Of a stretch of DNA of 64,000 bases, positions 43,886 through 55,593 are shown piece after piece (positions within the stretch are counted from its first letter, which is position 1; each line of letters opens with the position of its first letter). Origin of the DNA: Pyropia haitanensis (Eukaryota; Rhodophyta; Bangiophyceae; Bangiales; Bangiaceae); NCBI GenBank assembly GCA_008729055.1, contig SDUX01000008.1:1426001-1490000 (forward strand), read 5' to 3'. The notes below the pieces were generated by a model that saw only the letters and a program-made list of their open reading frames with translations, did no database searches and was not told the DNA's origin. Made by a program: the position numbers and the translations under genes.

Positions 43886-46049
43886 GCCGCCCGCTGCCGC
43901 CGCCGCGGCGTGGCCCCCACCCTCGCAGGTCTGCCACCCACTGCGGCCGGCACGAACCTTGCCTCCCCCCCTCGCTCAAGATACACGCCACCCCCGACGC
44001 GCCCAAGCGTGGCGCACAACTCTGCTGGCCACCGCGACGCCGCCGCCGCCGCCTCCGCCGCCGCTGTGCGCCGGCCGCCGCCGCCGGCCGTCGACGGCCG
44101 CCACCGCAGCAACAACTCCGCCTCCCACAGCCGCACCCCACTCCCCACAGCTACACGCGGCTTCTCACAGCAGCACCCCACACGCACCACCCGCCACCCT
44201 CGCAGTAGCGGCCGTCCACGCCCGTGGCTGGGGCGGCGATGGAAGGGGAGGGGAGGGGCGGGCAGGGAGCGCTCGGGTTCAGCTCGGTCGACGCCCTCGC
44301 GCTGATGGCCTGGCCGCGGGCCACACCGCCGCCAAGTCGCAGCCGTGGACGCGCTTCCGCGTGCGCGCGCGTGCGAGTCAACGGTCGCCCGGTAAGGCCA
44401 GGCCTGCCGCCGCGGCGCCGTGTTGGGCGCCCGGCCGCGGGACTCGTACACGGCGGCCACCGCCGGGCGAGGGCGGGGTGGTGGGCAGGCGGGCGGGCGG
44501 GCGGGTGCGGGCGGGGGCGTCGTCCACCGGGTCGACGCGAGCCCGGGGGTGACAGACCAGCCCGGCGCGCGCGCACAGGGGGACCCCAGCGGGGGGTGCG
44601 TGATGGCGCGGCAGCACAGGCGGGTGGGTGCGCGGAGAAGTGGTGACGGGGAGGGGAGGGGGGGGACGAGCGCGGGCCGCGCCCCGCCGCACGGCCTATA
44701 TATGATAGCAGCGGCCCCAGGCCAGGCGGCCGGCCGAGCAGGGGCGACACGGACGTAAGCGCCGCCGGCGCCGCCGTTGCCGTTGCGGTTCGGGGTGTGG
44801 TATCTGGCGGAGCGGTCGGCAGGGGGGGTCCCGCACGGCCGCGTGTGGCGAGGTGAGGGAGGGGCGGGACGCAACGCCGCCTGCACGCCGCGGCCGGCGG
44901 CGGCGCGAGGCGGTGGCGGCACGGCGTGTGCGCGCGCGCCGCGGCGCGGCGGGGTGGGCGTGTGCGCGGGGTGCCCCGTGCCGTAGGGCACACGGGCGGC
45001 GACCAGGTTGGCGGCGTGCCGACAGGGGCCTGCCACAGCGGCGGGGCGCCGGGGGGGGAGGTTGAGAGGTGGAGCGCCCGACGCCACCCGCGTGTGTCCA
45101 GCGAGGTGGCCAAGCGCGCGCGTGTGTAGGAGCGGGCGCGTGTGGCCGAGGCAGCGGCGGCGGCGTCACTGGTGTCGCGCTGCCACCCCCCTCCAGACGG
45201 CGTGTGACGGGGGGGTCACCGGCGGCGACGTCTTGGGGTGGGGAGGGGAGGGGACCGCCCCCCCGTGACTCGCCGCCGCGAGGCCAACGTCCACCGCCGG
45301 CGGCTTGCTGGGAGAGGGGGGTTGGTCGACGGCGCGTGGGGCGGGGGGGGGGTGGCGACGGGTGCCGGTCGGGTGTCGCGCGCGCGCCCGCCGGCTGTGC
45401 CGGCCGGTGGCGCTCGCGCGCCCGACGCCGCACCTGGCCCAGCAGCAAGAGCGGGGGGGTGCGCGCCCGCGGGCACAGACGGGGTGGGGGTGGGGGCGGC
45501 TCCGTCGAGGACGGCAGCCAGCTGGCCAGTCCCGGCGCCGGGGCTCCGCCCCGCCGCGGCGGGGCAGAGCCGCGTGCGCGCGCGGCCGCCGCCTCATTGG
45601 CGACACACGACTCGTGCCGCCTCGGCGGCGGGGGACGTCGGTCGTCGTCGGGGCGACCGGAGCGTGCGGTCGGGCGCACGCGAAGCGAGGGCGCCGGCAG
45701 GGGCGGGGAGCCACGGCCGCGAGGGGTGACCCCTCGCCGCCGTCGCGCGGCACGACCGCGTGGGCGGGCCGCGGACGGAACAGGGACGCGCAGGACACCA
45801 AACGGAGTCGCGTGGCTCACGGCAGTGGGCGCTCGGCCACTCGCGTTTGGCCCGTAGGACGATCGGCCGATTGGGTCGTGCATGTCCTGAAAGGGGGTCG
45901 CGACACAGAATGGGCTTGCACAAAAGTACCCAGTAATTTTTTCTGTCTTTTCTTCCGCAGACGAGCTGCAAGCACTTTCAATGTTCACAAGTCCCGCTCC
46001 CAGCCGCTGTGCCGCTGTGCGTCGCCCTCTCCGAACGTGGTCGCTCTTG
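43886..46049. other. Upstream region of MYB-like gene and unassigned DNA
   Basis: Likely promoter of the MYB-like gene. TATATATG at 44697-44704 is TATA-like. A good splice acceptor (T-rich tract then TTCCGCAG, ending 45960) suggests an exon on the plus strand after 45961, but no recognisable protein follows. Frames here are Arg/Pro-rich without domains. Confidence 0.35.
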
Positions 46050-46620
46050 GCCGGTCACTGTCGCCGCGCCCGCCCGCACCCGCCGCCGGCGCTGGTCGTT
46101 GCCGCCCGCGCCTGCCGCTGCCGCCCTCGCCGGCCGCTGTCACTCGTGCCGGTCGCTGCCGCCCTCGCCGGCCGCTGCCGCCCTCGCCAGCCGCTGCGGC
46201 ATTTGCGAGCGCTGCCGCTCTCAGTAAGCGCTGCGGCCGATGCCAAGCGCCGCCGCCCTCGCCGGCCGCTACCGCCTCCACCAAACGCTGCCGCCGTTTC
46301 CAAGCGCTGCCGCCGTTTCCAAGCGCTGCCGCCGTCGCCGCCCGCTGCCGCCGTCGCCGCTCGCTGCCCCCCTTACCAGGCGCTTCCGCCCTCGCCGGCC
46401 GCTGCCGCACTTGCTGACCGCTGCCGCCGTCACCGGCCGCTTTCGCCGTCACCGGCCGCTCCCACCGCCCCTGGCCGCTGCCGCTGTCGCCGGCCGTTTC
46501 CGCCGTCCCTGGCCGCTGCCGCCGTCCCCGGCCGTTTCCGCCGTCCCTGGCCGCTGCCGCCGTCCCTGGCCGCTTGGGCCGTCCCCGGCCGCTGCCGCCC
46601 TTGCCACGTTTTGTCGCCTT
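46050..46620 (+). repeat. Imperfect minisatellite
   Basis: Many diverged copies of a unit near CTCGCCGGCCGCTGCCGCC or GTCCCTGGCCGCTGCCGCC, about 18-30 bp, cover this interval. It gives open, Arg/Pro/Leu-rich frames that I regard as non-coding. Confidence 0.7.
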
Positions 46621-49034
46621 GGCCGCGCGTTGTCGCCTGCTGTCACTGCTACCGCGTATGGACTATTGCGCGCTGTGGTCGCTGCCACACGCGCTGCTGC
46701 CCGCCAATGCCGTGGCTGCCTGGATTGGCGCTCAGTTGCCGCCGCCGCCCGCCGGCTCTGCTGACGCTTGCCGTCACCACTGTGGGCCGCGAGTGCCTTG
46801 TTTGGTTGCGGTTTGCCACTGCTGCCTCTGCCACGCGCCATTGCTCGCCGTCCCCGTTGCGGCTCACTGTCACCAGTGACTGCCGGCGCCTCCCGCGGGC
46901 GTTGCTGCCACCTGCTGTCGCCGATGCTGCCCGCTGCTGCCCGTGCCAGCCGCTGTCGGCCGCTGTCGCCGCTGCCGCCGCGTGGCGCCCCCTGTGGCGG
47001 GTTCCGCGCTTATCAACCCGATGTCGCTGTCGGCCCGCGCTGTTGCGCGCTGAGGTGGGAGGTGGCGGCCGGGGTGGGCTCCTTTGGTGTCCCGCTCGTG
47101 ATGGCGGGGCTGACGGCGGCGGCACCCCCCCGCTCGCCACCCCCCCACCCTACCCCCGGACGACAGCGCCGCGGCTGGGTTGCAGGGTTGGCGTGGGCCA
47201 CCCCCCTCTCCCGGCTGGTCAACCTGGTGCCGTTTGGCTTTGTGGGCCGCGGCGGTGCCGGCACCGGCGAGAGGCGCTTGGGTGCCGCTGGCGGTGGTGG
47301 CGGCGGCGGCGGCTCTGAGCCGATGGGCGGTGGGTCGGGCTACGGGGCGGGCTTTGGCGATGGGACGTCAGAGCACAGCAACGTGGTTCCGAGAAACAGA
47401 TCTGGCTCGCGCCCTCCACCTGCTGTCGTCCTTTGGGGCGCGGTGGGAGGGGCGCGAGCGGCACCGCCACGGCGGTTGTCCACCGCGTCCCCTCTCGGGT
47501 ACTGCCAGCGCCCTGCCTGAGCGCGGGCTCCACCGCTCGTGCCGCCCTCGTCGCGTCGTTGGGGGACGGGCGGGTGCGCGGGAGGGGCGGACCCGACGGC
47601 AGCCCCCAGGGGGGAGGTGGGGGGGGAGGGAGGTCTGGCGGAACGCTTGGGGCCCCCGCGCGGTCGCGGCTGGTGGTGCCCCGCGGGCGCACACCCCTGT
47701 CCTGCATCGCCTACGGGCAACACCAGCACACGCCGATTGCGCAGCGGTGGACTGTGGGGCCGCTGCTTGGGGCGGCGTCCTTCTCCGTCGTCCGCCTTGT
47801 CCCCCACCGCCGTCAGTGGCGCACGCCGGCGGCGATGGAGGATACGCCCAGCGGCGTCAAGGACCTTGGACAGCCCTGCCGGGCTGTGACGGCAGGTGGC
47901 GGCCCCGACCCGCCATTGCTCTTCCGCCCCCAACGTGCTGCGGCTGTGTGGGGCACCCCCGGCGGCGCGTGTCGGCCCGCCCCTCACCGCCCTGGCGCCG
48001 TCGTCTGGCGGCAGCGCCGCCGCGACGCGCCGCCCCCCTGCCGCCGGCTGCTGTCGCCGCGAGCCGCTGCCGCCGTGCCGCCCTCGCCGCGGCGGCGGCG
48101 GCCGCCACCGCGGCGCACCCCGCCCGCCCCGCCCCGTCGTCCGCGTCTGCGCCCTCGCGGCAACGGCCCGACCGGCGGCTGTCGGTGCCGGCCGGGCGGC
48201 CGCCCTCCGCCGCTGCCACCCCCCCCCCCCCCCCCCAGTGGACGCGGACGCCCGCGTGTGGGTCCTCTGTGCGGCGCGCGCCGTGGCCGGCGGTGCGCCA
48301 CCGCCGCGGCGTGCACCCGCGGCTGCACCACCCGTTTGCGTGGCGTGCGCCCGACGGGCGGCGGCGGCGGCGGCTGGCGGGGTGGCCGCCCGCTGCCACA
48401 CCCGCGGTGCGTCGCGCCGCGGCGTCGCGTCGGTGGCCGCGGCCGCCCTTGCAACGGCAGCGCCGCGGCGCGCGCGCGGGGGGGGGGGAGGGGGGGGGGC
48501 GACGGCGGAGGAGTTGCGCGCAAGTGCGTCACGGCGGGGGTCCCTCACCCTCCCCCCCCCCCCCCCCCCCCCCCCCTCGCCGCGCGGCGGAAAGTTCCCC
48601 CGCCCGCCGCCGCCGCGGCCGCCCCACCCACACACCCCGTCGCCGGCCGTCGGGCGCGCAGTGACGGGTACCGCCACGGCGGGTGCGCCCTCTGGCCGCC
48701 CCGCCCCGGCCGGCGGGCACCCCTGCTGTCAACCGCCACCGCCACGCGGGCCCGCCGCCGCGGCCAACGCATGGAATGGGGCGGCGTTGGGGGGGGGCAT
48801 GAAGGAATAATCTACCCTCATCCGGCATGGGGGGACCGCAACCCCCCCAAATTGCGTCTCTGGGGGGGGTCCGCCGCGGTCCCCCCAGGCCAAGCGGTCC
48901 CCCCAGCAACTAAGGAAATATTGGACACATTAGACGCTGAATAGTGCCTCTACTAAGGTTTGTGTAAGTGGGTACTACTGCGTGAGCCGTCATGCCCCAT
49001 AAGTCTGAAGGAAATGCTGTCTCAAGTCGTTCTT
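46621..49034. other. Unassigned GC-rich region
   Basis: No gene can be supported. Around 47215-47400 one plus frame (RLVNLVPFGFVGRGG..) looks less random than its surroundings, and near 48830-48943 a frame ends ..ATKEILDTLDAE, but neither has a domain. CGGTCCCCCCAG occurs twice at 48877-48906, with GGGGGGACCGC upstream, giving a possible small hairpin. Confidence 0.35.
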
Positions 49035-49273
49035 ATGCCCTCGTCCACCTCTGCCCCCTCACCTGGCGTGCACGCTAACGCCACCGCGTTTGCGCTGCCG
49101 CCGCTGCCGCCCGTCCCGCCGCCCCCGCCGCCGCCGTGGGCGCCGACGCCACCGCCTGGGCCGCCGCCACCACCGCCGCCGCCGCCACCACCGCCGCTGC
49201 CGTCGTTGGTGGGGATGCGGTGGACGCGGCGGTGGCGGCAGCGGTGGCGGACGGGGGGAGCCACCTCCGGTCC

Positions 49274-49307
<34 letters not shown>

Positions 49308-50520
49308 TGCTGGCCGCGATGCGGGCGGCGGAGGCGGAGGAGCTGCGGGCCGTGCGGGAGGGGCGGGCGGTGTTGGCAGTCAAGGCCGGGGCGGCAGCGG
49401 CCGCGACGGCCGCGACGCGGCTGCGGGAGGAAGCGGCCGAGGCGGACGCCGAGGCGTACAAGCGGGGTACGTTGGAGGGAGGGTGGGGGGGGGGGGGGGA
49501 AGGTGGTGAGGGGAGGGCGGGGGGACTGTCGGACCGGGCGACGGGGAGCGCCTCCCCGTTTTATGTTCTGTTGGTGCGTGGGTTGAGGCGCTCCTGGGGG
49601 CTGCAATGGCCTGGGTGCGCGGGCGTCTCACCGCGCGCGCACTGCCGCGCCCCAGCCGCCGCGGCCGGTGGCCGCCACCGTTCCACGCCCCCCACCCCTC
49701 CGCCTGGTTGCCGCATCGACTGACGCACCCCCCCCCTCCCGCCGCCCCCTGCCATCACCCCCTCGGCTGCCCCCCCGCCGCAACCGCCCCCTCCCTCCCA
49801 GAGACCGACGCGATGGAGGCGGCGGCGGCGGCGGCGGCCGCGGCGGCCCGCCGCGCCGACCGCTACGCGGCGCTGCTGGGCGTGGCCGTCGGCAACGCGG
49901 CGGCTGCGGCGGTGCTCGTCTTTCGGTTTACGTACGTGGACCCGCGGGCGCCGGCGGCGGTCGCGACGGTCGGCTTTGACGCGGCGCTGTGGGGTACGTT
50001 CTGGGGGGGGGGGGTGGGGGGGGGGGGGGGCGTGCGCTCACGCACACCGGGGGGAGAGGGAAGAGGTAGGGGGACCGTCGAGGGGGGGGGGGGTGGAAAC
50101 CTGCAGAGGTGGCCGACCGGGGGGTCGCGGGGGCGAAGTCGGGTACGCGCGCCGCGGGGCCACCCGCCGCCGCGGCCGCCGCCTCGAGCGGCGGGCGGCG
50201 GCGGCGGGAGCGGGCCCGCCCCGCCCCCCACCCCCGCCGCGGCACCCCTACTCGCCGACCCTAACACCCGCCCGGGTCCATCGCTGCGCCATCCCCCCCC
50301 CCCCCCCGAACCCCCCGCTTGCCCGTCCCCACTGCACCCTCCCCCCGTCCCCCCCCCGGCAGTCACCCACTGCGAGCCGCGGGTGCCGGCGCTGCCGGCG
50401 CTCGCCGCGCGCTTCGCCACCGACGTGGACGTGGCCGCCTTCCTCCTCGCCGTCCGCGCCGCGTTTATCGCCGCCGCCGCCGCGGGGTCGCCGCTGTCGC
50501 CGCCGCCCGCCGCGGGCTGA
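49035..50520 (+). CDS. Three-exon gene of unknown function with possible membrane helix
   Basis: Exon 1 ends at 49466 (..EAAEADAEAYKR, donor GTACGT), exon 2 is 49802-49993 and exon 3 is 50363-50520 (stop TGA). Acceptors CCTCCCAG and CCCGGCAG fit, and all junctions keep phase 1. Exon 1 encodes a long Ala-rich helix with a coiled-coil-like end (AMRAAEAEELRAVREGRA). Exon 2 has a likely membrane segment (YAALLGVAVGNAAAAAVLVF) and exon 3 a helical end. The start is uncertain: ATG 49035 is in another frame from the rest of exon 1, joined perhaps across a C run near 49110-49140. I do not recognise the family; a mitochondrial or plastid membrane protein is possible. Confidence 0.55.
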
Positions 50521-50699
50521 GGTGGGGGGGGCGCGGGAGGGGCGGGGGGGGCGCGGGGGGGGCGCGCCGGCCTCGGCGGCCGGCGGCCGCTCCCGCCCCA
50601 CCCCCTCACGGTCTCGCCCGCCGCTAGGCACCCCCGTGCCGCTGCGGACGATGCCGCCCCGCGACGCAAGAGGCGTGGGCTGCCCCTTCTCCCCCGGTA
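50521..50699. other. Convergent intergenic gap
   Basis: Short gap between the three-exon gene and the tentative minus-strand gene. Nothing distinctive. Confidence 0.4.
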
Positions 50700-51003
50700 C
50701 CCGCTTGGGCAAAGAAGTAGAACGAGAGCATGGCCGCCGCCCCCCTACGTCCCCGACTGGTCCCCCCCACCCTCCCCATCCTCGCCTCCCAGTACCCCCA
50801 GCCCCCATCCCCAGCCCCCCCCCCCACCCCACACTCCCCACAGCTGCCGCCCTGTCCCCCTCCCCATTCCCACTCCACCCCCCCCCCCCGCTTCTCACAG
50901 CGCGCTCTCGTACAACAAGAACTGCGAGTCAAACCGGCAGTGCGCGCGCAGCGCGCGCAGCTGCGCGCGCGCCGTCGCGACGGGCGCCGGCAGCGCCGCC
51001 GCA

Positions 51004-51035
<32 letters not shown>

Positions 51036-51806
51036 GGGCGGCGGCCGCGCGTCGCCGCCGCCGCCGCCGGCCGCGTCGCCGCCGCCGCCGCCGGCCGCGT
51101 CGACAGCGGCGGCGGCGGCGGCGACATCGTCGGAGCCACCGCCGCGGCCGCCGCGGCCGCTCTGGCCGCCATCCGCAGCGGCGGCGACGGTAGAGGAAAA
51201 GGCGTCAACGGCGGCGGCCGCGGTGGCACCGCGCGTGCCGGCAGTGGCCGGGGAGAAGAGCAGGCCGCCGCCCGCGGCGGCAACCACCCCCGCGGGCGGC
51301 GCGTCCCCGACACGCGAAGCCTCCAGCGGAGACCCAGCCCCCCCCCCGACGGCCGACCCCCCCCCCCGTCCACCCCCACCCCGCGCACCGTCCCCCCCCA
51401 CTCCCCCATACGTCGCGACCACCCGCCGAAGCCCATCCGCGGCTGTAGCAAGCGCGCCCAACCCCCCCCCCCCCCAGTGGCGCCGCCGCCGCCGCCGCCG
51501 GCTGCGCCGCCGCCCCCCCCCCCCCGCTGCGCGTCGGCCGCGACGGCGGCGCCGTCGCGAGCTCCGCCAGCAGCAGCGGGAGGTCGACGCCGCCGGCCGC
51601 GGCGGGCGCGACCGCCGCGGCGACGGCGGGACCGAGGTGGGGGGCGGGGGCGAGCGCCGCGAGCGCCGCTCCGGCCGCGAGCGCGAGCGCAGCGGCCGTG
51701 TCTGCCGTCGCGGGCGGCCACACGCAGCCACCGACGTCGCTGCCGCCCGCGGCGCCGCCACCGCCGCCGCCGCCGCCGCCACCTCGGCCGACTCCCCGCC
51801 GCCACT

Positions 51807-51838
<32 letters not shown>

Positions 51839-53566
51839 GCCGCCCCCCGCCGCCATCCCTCCAGCCGCACGGGATCGGCCGCGGCGGCGCGGCCACGTCG
51901 ACCGCCTCGACGAGGCGGACGAGGACGGCCGCGCCGCCCGCGCGGGCGATCACCACCGCCGCCTCGGCGTAGACGTCAAAGACCGCCAGCGCGTCGGCGT
52001 ACGTGGCCGCAACGCCGGCGGCGGCGGCGCCACCACCACCGCCGACACCGCCGCCACCATACCCACCAGCAGCAGGGGCAACCCCCCCCCCCCACCGCCG
52101 CCGCCCCCACCTCCACCCCCCCGCCGCGGCCACCCGGTCCCCAAGCGCCACCCCTGGCATTACCCTGGTCGCGCCCCCCCCCCCCTCCCCACCGCCGCCA
52201 CCCACACCGCCGCCGCGGCCGCGCCCCCCCGCGCCGCCGACAAAGCCGACCGCGCCGGCACGCTCCCCCCCCCCCCGCCCCCCCCACCCACCGCCAACGG
52301 CGGCGCGGCAGCAGCGGCGGCGGCGGCCGCCGCCGCCGCCACCGCCGCCGCCACCGCCGCCACCCCATCCACCGCCCGCAGCGACCGGGCGGTGGCCTCG
52401 AGCAGCGCCGCCGCCGCCGCCGCCGCGCCCGCCCGCGACGCGTCAAACGCCGCCCACACCCGGCCGAGCGGCTCGTCGGCAGCGGCGGCGGCGGCGGCGG
52501 CGGCGGCGGGCCGGGACAGCACCGCCGACAGGCGCGCGATGGCGCGCGCCTCGTCGCGCAGCGGGTCGTCGGGGGGGGGAGCGCGGGGGGGGGGGGGCGC
52601 CGCCCGCGGCCCACCCGCCGCCGGCGCCGGCGCCGCCCAGCCCCGCACCGCCGCCGTCAGCCGCGGCGCCGGCGGCAGCCGCCGCCGCCGCGGGCGTCCA
52701 CGCGCGGGCGGCGGCAGCCGACGCGGGCGGCGGGCCGGGGGGGGGGGGGGGCGCCCGCCGGCGGGGGGGTGGTGGGGGGGGGGGGGGGGGGGGGTGTGGG
52801 CGGATGCCGACCTCGCCGCCGCGGTCGAGGTGCCGCCGCCGGGGGGGGGGGGGGGGGGGGGGGGTCAAGCGCGAGGCGGACGCGCCCGTGGCGTTTTCAG
52901 CTGGGGAGGGGGGGGGGGGGGAAGCGCCCGCGTCGGGGGCTGTGAGGGTGGGGATGCTGGCCACCCGCGGCGGCGGCGCGGGGGAGGCGGCGCACCCCGC
53001 GCGGTCCACACCTCCCGCGTCGCATCGGCGGCGTCCCTACCCACCCACCCCCCAACCCCCGCCCGTGCCCTCACAGCCCAGGCACGCCGCAGCCGCCACC
53101 GCCGCCAGCTGGCTTCCCCCCCCCCCCGCCCACCGCGGCAGCCGCCGTCGTTGCCGGGGTGCCCCCCGCCGCCGACGGCGCGGCCGCCGCCGCCGCCGCG
53201 AGCGGCCTGGCGGCCGACGGTGGCGGCACGGCCGGCGGCGGCGGCGGCGGCGGCGCCCGCGCCGCCCGCTGCGGGCGCTGCCGCCGGCGCCGCCGCCACT
53301 GCCGGCGGGGGTGCCCCCGCCCGCACCCGCACCGCCGCCGCCGCCGCGGCGGGCACGCCCGCCACGGGCCCCTCCGCACGCACGGCCGGCCGCGGAGTGG
53401 GCGGCCGCCGCCGCGGCGGCGGGGCGGTGGCGGCCGCCGGCCGGCCGGTGGCCGCCGCCGCCGCCGCCGACGGCGTCCCCCCTCGCAACGCCCCGCGAGG
53501 CGGCGGCGGCAGCGCCGCCGCCGCCGCCGACGGGGGTGGCGGCGGGCGGTGGCCGCCCGCCGCCAT
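50700..53566 (-). CDS. Tentative multi-exon gene, Ala-rich helical protein
   Basis: Several minus-strand stretches look truly coding. A possible start is ATG at 53566 (MAAGGHRPPPPP). Other pieces are DDPLRDEARAIARLSAVLSR and LGRVWAAFDASRAG (about 52390-52565), TYADALAVFDVYAEAAVVIA then GGAAVLVRLVEAVD (about 51890-52005), VWPPATADTAAALALAAGAA (about 51660-51720), and ARAQLRALRAHCRFDSQFLL then YESA just before a GTGAGA donor at about 50901. An acceptor-like CCCACCCTCACAG ends near 52945. The helical, Leu/Ala-rich layout resembles vesicle-tethering subunits such as COG or exocyst proteins, but no motif is decisive. Exon borders and the 3' end are unresolved, and frame breaks at homopolymers are likely. 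Confidence 0.38.
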
Positions 53567-53775
53567 GGGCCCCGCGACCGAGTATCCAGGTACGAGTACG
53601 TCTGGACCCTTCAAGTAACCCCATCGCGGGTTGTGGGTTGCCAACCTTACTTCCATCAATCCATACTTACTTGCGGCGCTTAACCCTTCCTCGGACGTGG
53701 GCTGCTGGCGCCGGCCGGCAAGGGGGCGGGACGAGGGCGGGGCGCGGCACAGGGCAATGAGGCGGACGCGGGTAC

Positions 53776-53943
53776 ACCAAACTTCAACGTGTTCTATGGA
53801 ACTGTGCGGACTTGAAAAAATCATGAAACAATTCTATTGAACAATTCTTGATAGTTAACCTGGCAACGATCAAGTCGAATTGTACTTCTCGCATTCACGC
53901 GTGCCACGGCTCACGGATGCCACGGCTCACGAGTAGTACTACT
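53776..53943 (+). repeat. 168-bp dispersed direct repeat, copy 1
   Basis: Begins ACCAAACTTCAACGTG and ends GAGTAGTACTACT. It matches 54704-54871 with only a handful of substitutions and the same length. Inside and after it, CCACGGCTCACG-type and AGTAGTACTACTGGGATG units repeat (53906-53982). Confidence 0.92.
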
Positions 53944-54039
53944 GGGATGCCACCGCTCACCAGTAGTACTACTGGGATAGTGCTACTCGTTCGACGTGTT
54001 GTGCGAATCGCCTTGAGAATCCTGCAAAATTCGCTGTCG

Positions 54040-54105
54040 CATGCCTGGACTCGAACCCACACCAGTGATAATAGGCTCGCGTCCCAAGCACACACGCGTT
54101 CTGAG
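54040..54105 (-). other. tRNA-like (B-box) remnant
   Basis: On the minus strand GTGGGTTCGAGTCC matches a polymerase III B box, and GCTTGGGACGCGAGC could fold as a D-arm-like hairpin. The T stem has two mismatches and no anticodon arm forms, so it is not a working tRNA. A tRNA-derived SINE or decayed tRNA is possible. Confidence 0.3.
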
Positions 54106-54703
54106 TTTTGAATAGGACATTTTAGATGAAACTCGATTAGCCCCCGACGAGCTGTCATATTTTCGTTACAGCTTCAAAGGTTCATGACTCTAGTCAATGT
54201 CACCCATAAGTACGTACGTTCGCACAAATGTTGGGCTTATCAAGCTGTCTCCTTTATTGATTCGTTCATGCTTCAAGGGATTGCCCCTTCCGCGGCTGAC
54301 TGGAGAAGCAGCCACCGCACGAGCAGCCGTCGACGCTCCCCTTCGGCCAGTAGTGCTGCGAATCGCCGCACTCCAACCCAGCGGTGACTGATGCTGCCGG
54401 CGGGCGCCGGCCCCTCCCGCCCCGGCCTCTCCGGCAGCGGCGGCCGCCGCCCGCCACCAACCCCAACCCCTGCCGGTTGCCGCTGCCCCCCGCCGCCAGC
54501 CGCTAGCGCTATCGACACCCAACTCCCATTGGCCGGCGGCCGCGTGCCGGCCTGTGCGTACTGGCAGCCGTTACCAGTCCCTTGTGCTTCGGCGCACTGC
54601 TGTCCCAGCAGGCAGACGCCCCCAACCGGCGAGTGTCCTCTCCGCAGCATCTACACCAAAACCAGTATTTACGTACATGACAAATTGAAAGCCCAAGAGT
54701 GGG

Positions 54704-54871
54704 ACCAAACTTCAACGTGTTCTATGGAACTGTGCGGACTTGATAAAATCACAAAACAATTCTATTGACCAATTCGTAATAGTTAACCTGGCGACGATCA
54801 AGTCGAATTGTACTTCTCGCATTCACGCGTGCCACGGCTCACGGATGCCACGGCTCACGAGTAGTACTACT
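54704..54871 (+). repeat. 168-bp dispersed direct repeat, copy 2
   Basis: Second copy in the same orientation, 760 bp downstream of the first. Flanking sequences differ, so this is a small mobile or duplicated unit. Confidence 0.92.
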
Positions 54872-55475
54872 CAAGTAAGTCCGAGTAATTGGATCGCACA
54901 ACAGTAAGTCGTCCGTAATTTAATTCAAGCTGTGCCGCCTTATTCGTCGCCGGCGCCGTCGGCGCCGCCGCCGCGCCCGTTGCCGTCGCCGCCGACCCCG
55001 TTGCCGCCGTTGCCGGCGCCGGCGCCGCTCTTGGCGGCCGCCGCGACCGCCAGCACGGCAGCACTTGCAGCCTCGCGTAAAATTTGTGACGCTGATCCCC
55101 ACCCAGACGCCGGTCGGAAGGCGTGAATTACGTTGACCGCCCCCGCCCGGACATCTGACGGACGACCTCGCCGACAGATCTCCTTGAGCTCCCGACGTCG
55201 CCGGTGTTCCTTGTGTTGCGCACGTCGCCAGGGTGACGCCGCTCACCAGACCCCCCCCCCCCCCCCCCCCCCTCTTCAACCCCCCCTCCCGCGGCCCCCC
55301 CGCCTCAGGTCCACGTGGCGCACGCACAGGCCACCCCCCCCCCCCCCTCCCCTTCCACGCAAAATGCGGATGCCGCGGGGTGGATGAGATCCCCAGATAC
55401 TGCCGCGCCCGGCGCGTAGCAAGTCCGCCCGCTGAGCCCGCGCGGGGGGCTCCCCCCCGACGCCTGGCGCCCCCA

Positions 55476-55480
55476 TATAA
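55476..55480 (+). promoter_or_regulatory. TATA box of the Fanzor-like gene
   Basis: CCCCATATAAGCGGGG lies about 115 bp before the ATG at 55594, a suitable place for a TATA box on this strand. Confidence 0.5.
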
Positions 55481-55593
55481 GCGGGGCCGCTCCCTGCCGT
55501 CCCCGCCCCCCGCCACCACTGGGACGGCAGCACCAGACCGTGCCAAGGAGCACGCGTCCCCCCCACCGGCTCCCGACGTCCGCGGCGCTTGCA

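Larger units (their letters stand above)
53567..55475. other. Balanced-composition region with dispersed repeats
   Basis: Apart from the two 168-bp repeats and a tRNA-like stretch near 54040-54105, 54260-54650 is GC-rich low-complexity DNA and 54940-55080 is Ala/Arg-type simple sequence. No secure gene. Confidence 0.4.

Noticed and set aside
44696..45988. A 430-codon minus frame
   Set aside because: Pro/Arg-rich with no domain; it covers a likely promoter and a splice-acceptor-like site on the other strand.
45981..47318. A 445-codon plus frame rich in Arg, Pro and Cys
   Set aside because: Most of it is translation of the minisatellite at 46050-46620.
54040..54105. A functional tRNA on the minus strand
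   Set aside because: The B box is good, but the T stem has two mismatches, no anticodon arm forms and the length is too short, even allowing for an intron or permutation.
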